From the NCBI GenBank assembly GCA_958448635.1, contig CAUDEQ010000069.1, forward strand, positions 1-9,893: a stretch of 9,893 bases of DNA. Reading direction: 5' to 3'. Below the pieces are notes generated by a model that was not told the DNA's origin, did no database searches, and worked only from the letters and a program-made list of their open reading frames with translations. Of this stretch, positions 1 to 6,273 are shown in pieces. This DNA is from an uncultured Bacillota bacterium (GTDB taxonomy: Bacteria; Bacillota; Clostridia; Peptostreptococcales; Anaerovoracaceae). The translations under genes were made by a program, and so were the position numbers. The stretch's first letter is position 1, and the number at the start of each line of letters is the position of its first letter.

Positions 1-111
1 CACATTTAAATATTTTACAAATTCATACTTGATTTTTCATAGCTGGTCTCCTTTTTAATATGAATCCTTTATGTCTGAATCTCTGTTGGATATACGATTT
101 TCAAGACCTGC
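1..111 (-). other. Left-edge non-coding stretch with an orphan start signal
   Basis: Reading leftwards from the dehydrogenase stop, this stretch holds no long ORF. It does hold a good ribosome binding site, AAAAGGAGA (about 55-47), six bases before an ATG at 40-38. The frame that opens reads MKNQV and then meets TGA at 25-23. The following codons continue open to the window edge. This could be a leader peptide, the broken start of a downstream gene, or a coincidental motif. A selenocysteine TGA is not excluded but nothing supports it. No terminator hairpin with a T-tract was seen between the dehydrogenase stop and this signal, so co-transcription with the dehydrogenase is possible. Confidence 0.35.
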
Positions 112-2016
112 TTAGCTTTCGATGAATTCCTCCTTGCCTTCACCGCAGTCAGGACAGATCCATTCCTCAGGCAGTGCCTCAAACAATGTTCCCGGAGAAA
201 TTCCTCCCTCAGGATCTCCCACAGCCGGGTCGTATTCATATCCGCAGCCCTGGCATACGTGGAGCTTCCATGGTGGAGCCTCCTTCTTAGGCGTTGCCTT
301 TCTCATCTTCTGCATAGGCGGTGCCGGCTTCTTAGGTTCTCCGTTATCCAGCGCCTTTGTGAGAAGCGGCAGGATTTCCATAACATCTCCCACGATGCCG
401 TAGTCCGCATTCTTGAATATAGGCGCATTCTTATTCTTATTGATGGCGACGATGGTAGTCGCTCCCTTTATTCCCTTAAGGTGCTGTCCTGCTCCGGAAA
501 TACCGCATGCTATATACAGATTTCCGTTGAACTTCTGGCCGGACATTCCCACGTATCTGTCAAGAGGCAGATACTTGAGCGTCTCCGCTACAGGTCTCGA
601 TGAGCCTACTGCGGCTCCGGCCTGTACTGCCAGCTCTTCTATCAGCTTCATATTCTTCTTGTCGCCTATGCCCTTTCCTGCGCTGACAACTCTGTCTGCC
701 AGAGCTATAGGCGTATCGATATCTATTCCCACGGTGAAATCAAATCCGTCGTTTTTGAGAGCCTCCACAAGGGCATTTACCTTTTCCTCTCCGCTGCCTT
801 CGGCGAACATCACCTTTTTTCTGTGACCGGTGATAGGACCCTTCGGCTTGAGGCTGCCGCCCTGCTGCTTAGGCGCCTTTCCCAGAAGATGGGAAGCTAT
901 AACGACTCTCTGGATTTCGTTGGTTCCTTCGTAAATCGTAGTGATCTTGGCGTCTCTGTATGCTCTTTCCACTTCCATTCCCTTGAGGAAGCCGTTTCCT
1001 CCGTGGATCTGGAGGGCGTCGTTTACTACCTCGAGGCATATGTCGGAAGCATACTGCTTGGCCATTGCACTTTCCATACCGTAAGGCTCGTGAGCCTCCT
1101 TCAGCTCAGCCGAGCTGTACACGAGGAATCTTGCAGCCCTTATCTTAGTCGCCATATCTGCTATCTTAAATGAGTTTATCTGCTGGAAGGCAATAGGCAT
1201 TCCGAACTGCTCTCTCTCCTTGGCGTATTCGATGGCTCTTTCCATTGCTCCCTGCGCTATACCGAGAGCCTGAGCTGCTATACCGATACGTCCTCCGTCC
1301 AGCGTACTCATGGCGATCTTGAAGCCTTCACCTTCCTTGCCCAGCAGATTTTCCTTAGGAACCTTCACGTCGTTGAAGATCAGCTCTGCCGTCGTGGATG
1401 AGCGTATACCCATCTTGTCGTAGTGATCGCCGAACTCAAAGCCTTCCCAGCCTTTTTCCACGATAAATGCGCTGATGCCTCTCGTGCCTATTCCCGGTGT
1501 CGTTACCGCAAACACCACATAGGTATCCGCCTTAGGCGCATTTGTTATGAATATCTTTCCTCCGTTGAGAACATAGTGATCTCCCTGAAGCACTGCAGTG
1601 GTTTCAGTTCCGCCTGCATCACTTCCTGCATTGGGCTCTGTAAGTCCGAATGCACCTATCTTTTCGCCCTTTGCCAGAGGTACCAGATACTTCTTTTTCT
1701 GTTCGTCCGTACCGAAAGCAAATATCGGATATGTGCCCAGAGACACGTGAGCCGAAAGTATTACTCCTGCTCCTCCGTCAACTCTTGCCAGCTCTTCTAC
1801 AGCTATGGCGTATGTCAGGATATCCTCTCCTGCGCCGCCCCACTCCTTAGGAAACGGCAATCCCATAACTCCCATCTTTGCCAGCTTCTTTACTGCGTCA
1901 TCCGGGAATTCATTGTTCTGATCCAGCATGAACGCAATCGGCTTGATTTCCGCTTCAGCGAATTCTCTTATCTTCGCTCTGAATTCTTCATGCTTATCCG
2001 TAGTTCTGAATAACAT
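112..2016 (-). CDS. Acyl-CoA dehydrogenase fused to ETF-alpha FAD domain and rubredoxin
   Basis: A three-part flavoenzyme of 634 residues. Residue numbers here count from an in-frame ATG two codons upstream of the chosen start. Residues 3-380 form a complete acyl-CoA dehydrogenase, with LTEPNAGSDA (127-136), ITNAPKAD in the FAD/substrate region and the catalytic-base motif YEGTNEIQR with Glu365. Residues about 400-560 match only the C-terminal, FAD-binding half of ETF alpha: VVSAGKGIG, GSSRPVAET, GMSGQ, YIACGISGAGQH, VAINKN and ADYGIVGD. A Pro/Lys linker leads to a rubredoxin (587-636) with CQGC (590-593) and CPDC (623-626). It probably oxidises a short-chain acyl-CoA (or reduces an enoyl-CoA) and passes electrons through the second FAD to the rubredoxin iron within one chain. 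This is inferred from the domains; the substrate is unknown. The start at 2016 is preferred because GGAGG lies seven bases upstream, whereas it abuts the ATG at 2022. No ETF beta gene is visible here. Confidence 0.93.
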   Translation of the reverse strand: MLFRTTDKHEEFRAKIREFAEAEIKPIAFMLDQNNEFPDDAVKKLAKMGVMGLPFPKEWGGAGEDILTYAIAVEELARVDGGAGVILSAHVSLGTYPIFAFGTDEQKKKYLVPLAKGEKIGAFGLTEPNAGSDAGGTETTAVLQGDHYVLNGGKIFITNAPKADTYVVFAVTTPGIGTRGISAFIVEKGWEGFEFGDHYDKMGIRSSTTAELIFNDVKVPKENLLGKEGEGFKIAMSTLDGGRIGIAAQALGIAQGAMERAIEYAKEREQFGMPIAFQQINSFKIADMATKIRAARFLVYSSAELKEAHEPYGMESAMAKQYASDICLEVVNDALQIHGGNGFLKGMEVERAYRDAKITTIYEGTNEIQRVVIASHLLGKAPKQQGGSLKPKGPITGHRKKVMFAEGSGEEKVNALVEALKNDGFDFTVGIDIDTPIALADRVVSAGKGIGDKKNMKLIEELAVQAGAAVGSSRPVAETLKYLPLDRYVGMSGQKFNGNLYIACGISGAGQHLKGIKGATTIVAINKNKNAPIFKNADYGIVGDVMEILPLLTKALDNGEPKKPAPPMQKMRKATPKKEAPPWKLHVCQGCGYEYDPAVGDPEGGISPGTLFEALPEEWICPDCGEGKEEFIES

Positions 2017-2023
2017 GCACATA

Positions 2024-2028
2024 CCTCC
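2024..2028 (-). promoter_or_regulatory. Ribosome binding site deciding the dehydrogenase start
   Basis: GGAGG on the minus strand lies seven bases before the ATG at 2016-2014 but only one base before the upstream in-frame ATG at 2022-2020. Normal spacing therefore favours the shorter protein. Confidence 0.7.
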
Positions 2029-2097
2029 CTCATAATCCTTTTTTCCGGTTATATCGGTTTATATTCGGTCTGAATTGTCAGAAAACTTGTGTTGATG

Positions 2098-2130
2098 ATA
2101 TACTATACTATTTTTATCCACTTGTAAAAG
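2098..2130 (-). promoter_or_regulatory. Candidate sigma-A promoter for the fused dehydrogenase
   Basis: On the minus strand a TTTACA box (2128-2123) is followed by an AT-rich stretch with overlapping -10 candidates: TATAGT (2107-2102, 15-bp spacer) and TAGTAT (2105-2100, 17-bp spacer). Initiation near 2093 would give a leader of roughly 75 bases. The spacer carries AGTGGATAA, one base off a consensus DnaA box on the opposite strand. Box quality is good but no transcript data exist here, so the exact start is uncertain. Confidence 0.5.
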
Positions 2131-2172
2131 CTTTTTTTGTTTGTTTTAAAAAAAGAACATCTTTTACCTGTT

Positions 2173-2244
2173 TTATCCAGTATTCTCATACTCATGCTCC
2201 GACTTCAGACTCTGCAGTATTCCATTGCGATTTTCCTCCTGCAT
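2173..2244 (-). CDS. Possible 23-residue peptide coupled to the agmatinase
   Basis: The agmatinase stop and an ATG overlap as TGATG (2246-2242). The ATG opens a 23-codon frame ending in TAA at 2175-2173. The peptide begins MQEENRNGILQSLKSEHE; it is hydrophilic, rich in Glu and Asn, with no cysteine and no membrane segment. The stop-start overlap would allow reinitiation by ribosomes finishing the agmatinase, but no strong ribosome binding site precedes it. It may equally be chance. No family was recognised. Confidence 0.2.
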   Translation of the reverse strand: MQEENRNGILQSLKSEHEYENTG

Positions 2245-3155
2245 CATTGCGAAAAATGTCCCAACACCTCCTGTATCACCCTGAGCGCCGCCCATGATGT
2301 AATATTATTGACGTCCAGCTCCGGCGCCACCTCCACGATATCCATGGCCTTTACCGGAAGCTCTTCCATTATCATGCTGAACAGCTGTATAAGCTGAAGG
2401 CTGGTGAGACCTCCCGGCTGCGGCGTGCCTGTACCCGGTGCAAAGGCAGGGTCCAGCACATCTATGTCCAGCGTCAAATACAGCGCATCGTAACCGCTGA
2501 ACCTTTCTTTTATCCTTTCATATACGGCTTCAACTCCTATTTTGTGGAATTCCTTCGCTTTTATTACCGATATGCCGGGGTTTTTCTTCAAGGCTTCCAG
2601 CTCCCAAACTTCCGCAACGCGTATTCCCACAAAGAACAGGTCTTCTCCCGAAATGACATTTTCCAGGCTCCTGGCTTCAGTGCATGCGTGGGACCATTTG
2701 TGGCCGTCGTATTCATCGCATAGATCGTAATGGGCATCGAAATGGATAACCCCTATTTTCGCAGCGTTATTCAGCTCTCGCTGATACTTCCCGAAGGCCT
2801 CGTGAAGAGGAATGGTGACCGAGTGGTCTCCGCCGAGAAAAATGCAAAAGCCTCCGTATTTCATCAGCTCATACGCTTCCTTTGATACTCTCTGGAAATA
2901 TCTTTCCCAGTTGAGATCCACAGGAATATCTCCTATATCGTACAGCAGCCCGTTCCTTATGATGACATCATCCTCCGTCACATCCGACATGTCCACCGAC
3001 AGCTCCCTCATGACCTCCGGGCCCTTTGCAGCGCCCTTGCTGAGACTCACGGCATTATCAAAGGGTATGCCCATGATATGGATCTTCGCCTCCTCCTTTG
3101 AGCGTGAACCCCATCTCGCCCATGAGTCATTAAGCAATCTTGAATTTTCAAACAT
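2244..3155 (-). CDS. speB: Agmatinase / arginase-family ureohydrolase
   Basis: A 303-residue binuclear manganese ureohydrolase. The metal ligands of the family are all visible: GGDHS (His111), DAHYD (Asp140, His142, Asp144) and LDIDVLDPAFAPGTGTPQPGG beginning near 229 (Asp230, Asp232), plus Glu275 in VEVAPE. His156 in SHACTEAR lies in the substrate loop. The likely reaction is agmatine to putrescine plus urea, in the cytoplasm, feeding polyamine synthesis. Family members also act on guanidinobutyrate or other guanidino compounds, so the substrate is inferred. The start at 3155 was chosen because AAGGAGG (3167-3161) sits five bases upstream; the longer frame beginning at 3209 would be translated from the terminator hairpin. 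No arginine decarboxylase or other polyamine gene lies in the window. Confidence 0.88.
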   Translation of the reverse strand: MFENSRLLNDSWARWGSRSKEEAKIHIMGIPFDNAVSLSKGAAKGPEVMRELSVDMSDVTEDDVIIRNGLLYDIGDIPVDLNWERYFQRVSKEAYELMKYGGFCIFLGGDHSVTIPLHEAFGKYQRELNNAAKIGVIHFDAHYDLCDEYDGHKWSHACTEARSLENVISGEDLFFVGIRVAEVWELEALKKNPGISVIKAKEFHKIGVEAVYERIKERFSGYDALYLTLDIDVLDPAFAPGTGTPQPGGLTSLQLIQLFSMIMEELPVKAMDIVEVAPELDVNNITSWAALRVIQEVLGHFSQ

Positions 3156-3160
3156 AAAAA

Positions 3161-3167
3161 CCTCCTT
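3161..3167 (-). promoter_or_regulatory. Agmatinase ribosome binding site abutting a terminator
   Basis: AAGGAGG on the minus strand, five bases before the agmatinase ATG. Only two bases separate it from the end of the U-tract of the upstream terminator, which leaves no room for a promoter between them. Confidence 0.8.
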
Positions 3168-3169
3168 AG

Positions 3170-3197
3170 AAAAAAAACCATGGGCATAGGCCCATGG
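3170..3197 (-). terminator. Intrinsic terminator after murE
   Basis: On the minus strand, CCATGGGC and GCCCATGG form a perfect 8-bp stem around a CTAT loop (3197-3178), followed at once by eight T residues (3177-3170). It begins eight bases after the murE stop codon. The form is a textbook Rho-independent terminator. Its position directly before the agmatinase ribosome binding site means it could also work as an attenuator for that gene. Confidence 0.88.
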
Positions 3198-3205
3198 CAA
3201 ATATA

Positions 3206-4714
3206 TCATACCCTCAGTTCAGGGTCTTCCATCTTCAGCTTTCCTTCTCTTATGGCGTCAACGATCTCTCCTATGACCTCATGCTCCGAAAAGTGGTATT
3301 TCTTTCCTTCTATTTCGATGTAATCCTCATGGCCCTTTCCCAGAGTGATGATCATGTCGCCCTTTCTCGCATGGGTGATGGCATACTCCAGCGCCTTTCT
3401 TCTGTCCTCGATCTCGATATAGCTGCCATTGCTTCTGTCAAGACCTACCTTTATGTCGTTATTGATGTCCGACACCTTCTCGAATCTCGGATTATCACCG
3501 GTGATTATGCAAAGATCTGCCAGTTCTCCTGCCACCTCGCCTATATCGTAACGTCTCACCTTTGATCTGTTGCCTCCACAGCCGAAGATAGCCACAAGTC
3601 GCGGCGGATCATACTGCCTGAGGGTTTCAAGCACGCTCCTGGTGCTTACGGCGTTATGGGCATAATCTATTATTACGCTGAAATCTACGGACACGGGAAT
3701 CATTTCCACCCTGCCCTTCACCTGCACCTTTGCAAGTCCCTTCAGGATATCTCCTTCATCTATTCCCAGCAGGCTGCATACTGCCATGGTCGTCAACGCA
3801 TTGTATACTGAAAAATACCCCGGAATATGGATTACCGCTTCGCAGTTCATCAGACCCGAAGCCCTGAAGGACATGCCGAGCTTTCCATCTTCGTTGAGGA
3901 AGCGTATATCCGATGCTGCCAGATCAGCCTCCCCTTCTGCCGAAAAGGTTACAATATCGCATGTATGGCCTCTCAGCACCTCCTCCGTATACTCATCATC
4001 GATGTTAACTATACCTGTCCTGCACTGACGGAACAGCATGCTCTTGCACTGAAGATACTCGTCAAAATCAGCATGCTCTGCCGGACCTATATGGTCCGGA
4101 GAAAGATTGGTGAATACTCCGTAATCAAAGGTGATGCCTGCAGTTCTGTCCAGCTTGAAGCCCTGAGATGACACCTCCATCACCACGTATTCACATCCTG
4201 CCTCCACCATTTTCGCCATATGCTTGTGGATCTCATAGGATTCGGGAGTCGTGTTCTTCGCAGGTATGGATTCATCGCCTGTAACTATGGCGATGGTACC
4301 TATGAGCCCTGCCTTCCTCCCCGCCTGTCTAAGAACATCGTTTATAATGTATGTGGTGGTGGTCTTTCCCTTGGTTCCCGTGAGGCCTATGGTTGTAAGC
4401 TTCTCAGCAGGGTAGTCGAAGTAGGCGGCAGACATCAGTGCCAGCGCCCGTCTCGATGACTCCACCATTATCACCGTAATATCTTCAGGAATGGCTTCCG
4501 CCTCTTCACATCGTTCAACTACGATGACCGATGCGCCCTTTTCAATGGCATCGGGAATGTACTTATGTCCGTCTGTCACCGCTCCCGGCATGCATACGAA
4601 CATCGTTCCCTCCTCCAGCCTTCTTGAATCGTATATGATATCCCTGACTTCAGTATCCATGCTGCCCTGAATAAGCCGGTATTCTGTCTTTTCACAAAGC
4701 TTTTTTAATATCAT
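3206..4714 (-). CDS. murE: UDP-MurNAc-L-Ala-D-Glu:meso-diaminopimelate ligase
   Basis: A 502-residue Mur ligase that adds the third residue to the peptidoglycan stem peptide in the cytoplasm, using ATP. The P-loop TGTKGKTTT is at 112-120, NTTPES at 154-159, a Mur-type NLSPDHIG at 203-210, and Lys224 is the likely carbamylated lysine. FGCGGNRSK lies near 377-385. The DNPR motif at 407-410 is the signature of meso-diaminopimelate rather than lysine use, and GKGHEDY follows at 459-465. YAHNAVSTRSVLETL replaces the commoner YAHTPDAL-type sequence; I recall similar variants from clostridial MurE proteins. Start at 4714 is supported by GAGAGGT five bases upstream. It lies outside any division/cell-wall cluster: no murF, mraY or ftsW is nearby. 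A 59-bp gap separates it from the Fe-S gene upstream. Confidence 0.94.
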   Translation of the reverse strand: MILKKLCEKTEYRLIQGSMDTEVRDIIYDSRRLEEGTMFVCMPGAVTDGHKYIPDAIEKGASVIVVERCEEAEAIPEDITVIMVESSRRALALMSAAYFDYPAEKLTTIGLTGTKGKTTTTYIINDVLRQAGRKAGLIGTIAIVTGDESIPAKNTTPESYEIHKHMAKMVEAGCEYVVMEVSSQGFKLDRTAGITFDYGVFTNLSPDHIGPAEHADFDEYLQCKSMLFRQCRTGIVNIDDEYTEEVLRGHTCDIVTFSAEGEADLAASDIRFLNEDGKLGMSFRASGLMNCEAVIHIPGYFSVYNALTTMAVCSLLGIDEGDILKGLAKVQVKGRVEMIPVSVDFSVIIDYAHNAVSTRSVLETLRQYDPPRLVAIFGCGGNRSKVRRYDIGEVAGELADLCIITGDNPRFEKVSDINNDIKVGLDRSNGSYIEIEDRRKALEYAITHARKGDMIITLGKGHEDYIEIEGKKYHFSEHEVIGEIVDAIREGKLKMEDPELRV

Positions 4715-4773
4715 ATCTTACCTCTCTTTACGTTATATATCCTTCGAAGTCATATCAGTTGAAATCATGCCAA

Positions 4774-5679
4774 TTAAGGTGTCCTGTATGTACACGGAAG
4801 TCCCACAACGCATTTTCCGCACACCTCGGAGCCCACATTTTCAGCGTTATAATCATTCACGGCAGCATCATCATCGCCCGGCGCTCCTGCAGCGAATCCA
4901 TCGTACTTCCCGGCCTCCTGCCCTGACGTATACGAGCTTCCGAACTGTGTATATACTTCGGCGTTTTTCAGACACTGGCTGTAGCATTTATGCCTGTCGA
5001 AGCCCTCCTCGGAAATGGCTCCCGTAGGGCACCTCATCATACATGCTCTGCAGCTTCCGTTTCTTTTATAGAGACATGCTTCCTCAGTCTTCGGCTCATC
5101 AGGTTCCAGAGCCATATTTGTCACTATGGTGCTGTACCTGCCGCTGCAGCCCTTTTCGGTTATGAGCATATTGTTCAGCCCGAAGGTACCCAGACCTGCC
5201 GCATATGCCAGATGTCTCACCGACCAGTGGCTCATCACCTCGTCCCTGTAGAATATTCCTGCCTCAGAAGCCACCTGAGCTTCGTACCCCATACTGCGGA
5301 TCACCTCCGTAATATGGTCGTTGAGCCTTGTAAACATGCTGTTGGTCAGCTCGTAGCACTCCGCCCACTGAGGTGAAGCGAGCTCCTTTCCGAATCCTCT
5401 GTTGGTCTTTGCCACCCATTTGTTGAAGGGTACGAAATACACGATGACGATCCTGGCATCAGCCATCACATCCTCCGGCATCTGGTGGGCCGGGTGCACG
5501 ATCCTGCGAAGCTCCCTTATGTATGGGCTTTTCACATCTGCAAAACCCACCAGCGGCTCCTGCCACAGTCCTGCCGGCGCATCGTCTCCGTCCTCTGCCG
5601 ATGTGACAGTAGGTCTGTCCTCTGCAACAAATCTCCTTATTTCTTCTGTTATTATCTCTTTATATCTTATTTCCATCAT
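4774..5679 (-). CDS. 4Fe-4S double-cluster protein, epoxyqueuosine reductase-like
   Basis: A 301-residue soluble Fe-S protein. The N-terminal two thirds resemble QueG-type proteins (PLVGFADVKSP near 42-52, RHLAYAAGLGTFGLNNMLITEKG at 155-177). Cysteines follow at 202, 210, 213, 217 (CRACMMRCP), 232, 236, then 287, 290 and 296 (CGKCVVGLPC), enough for two [4Fe-4S] clusters. It is shorter than true QueG (about 380 residues), so queuosine synthesis is not assured; clostridia carry many such paralogues of unknown role. An acidic, Gly/Ala-rich stretch (about 246-284) separates the two cysteine groups and looks like an insertion relative to relatives I recall. Two ATGs are adjacent at 5679 and 5676; GAGGAG eight bases upstream suits the first. 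It lies 18 bp after the DUF2284 gene. Confidence 0.8.
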   Translation of the reverse strand: MMEIRYKEIITEEIRRFVAEDRPTVTSAEDGDDAPAGLWQEPLVGFADVKSPYIRELRRIVHPAHQMPEDVMADARIVIVYFVPFNKWVAKTNRGFGKELASPQWAECYELTNSMFTRLNDHITEVIRSMGYEAQVASEAGIFYRDEVMSHWSVRHLAYAAGLGTFGLNNMLITEKGCSGRYSTIVTNMALEPDEPKTEEACLYKRNGSCRACMMRCPTGAISEEGFDRHKCYSQCLKNAEVYTQFGSSYTSGQEAGKYDGFAAGAPGDDDAAVNDYNAENVGSEVCGKCVVGLPCTYRTP

Positions 5680-5697
5680 TATCCCGACTCCTCGATT

Positions 5698-6273
5698 TTA
5701 CGGTCTCAGCAGGCCGCACACCAATACGAAATACGGAGGCAGCTTGCCTTCCTCCATCCACATAAGCTCAATCTTCATCAGCCTGCTGCAGGTCAGCCCC
5801 ACATTGCCTCCCAGGGATTCTATGGAATGTCTCATTTTTTCAGGAAAGCGGCATGGCATGCCCTCCAATCTTGTGCATTGATTTTTGCAAATAATGCAGC
5901 TTCCTGCCGACAAGCTCATGCTGCCCGGAAGCTCCTCTTCCTTACGATATAGCTCCTGCGACAGCTCCTCCTTTACCTTCATCATGGAGCCCTGCAGTAT
6001 TTCCTTCTTCTCCTCGTCAGTAAGCCTCCTGCCTGTCAGCTCTTCGTTGAATATTATCTTGATGGCTGTCAGCTCCAGGCTGCTGTATTCTTTCCAGAAG
6101 TCTATGACATCAAAATCATATGGCGGACATGCCCACTGCTTTTCATAATTGGGGCATGCCTTGCATGCTTCAAGGAAGCCTTCCACATCGACGTATTCCT
6201 CAAGATACTGCTCCACGGAAATTTCAGCTTCATATCTCTCCGTCGTGTACATCAGCCCATCGTTTCCCTGCAT
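5698..6273 (-). CDS. DUF2284 cysteine-rich putative metal-binding protein
   Basis: A 191-residue soluble protein matching the DUF2284 (COG5423-type) pattern. It has C37-x2-C40 with a downstream WACPP (Cys49), then CIICKNQC (Cys126, 129, 133), Cys141 in CRFP, and IESLGGNVGLTC (Cys162). Nine cysteines suggest an Fe-S or other metal site, but no enzymatic role is established for the family. The first ATG at 6273 has GGAGG four to five bases upstream and overlaps the ClC gene by 22 bp. A second in-frame ATG at 6252 overlaps the ClC stop as TGATG and could be a coupled alternative start; the strong ribosome binding site favours the first. Its place between ClC and an Fe-S protein suggests co-transcription. 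Confidence 0.85.
   Translation of the reverse strand: MQGNDGLMYTTERYEAEISVEQYLEEYVDVEGFLEACKACPNYEKQWACPPYDFDVIDFWKEYSSLELTAIKIIFNEELTGRRLTDEEKKEILQGSMMKVKEELSQELYRKEEELPGSMSLSAGSCIICKNQCTRLEGMPCRFPEKMRHSIESLGGNVGLTCSRLMKIELMWMEEGKLPPYFVLVCGLLRP

Noticed and set aside
122..2013. Plus-strand ORFs opposite the dehydrogenase (for example 1423-2013)
   Set aside because: They are antisense shadows with no recognisable domains or ribosome binding sites, over a gene of certain identity.
2114..2122. DnaA box TTATCCACT in the dehydrogenase promoter
   Set aside because: A single one-mismatch site with no neighbours; likely chance.
2131..2155. Terminator between agmatinase and dehydrogenase
   Set aside because: The CTTTTTTT/AAAAAAAG pairing is A-T only apart from one pair; it lacks the GC-rich stem expected of an intrinsic terminator.
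2103..2195. 30-codon Lys/Phe-rich minus-strand ORF
   Set aside because: It reads through the AT-rich dehydrogenase promoter and poly-A/T tract, and its composition is what such DNA would give by chance.
3156..3209. Longer agmatinase start at 3209
   Set aside because: The added 18 residues are encoded by the terminator hairpin and its T-tract, and a strong ribosome binding site marks 3155 instead.
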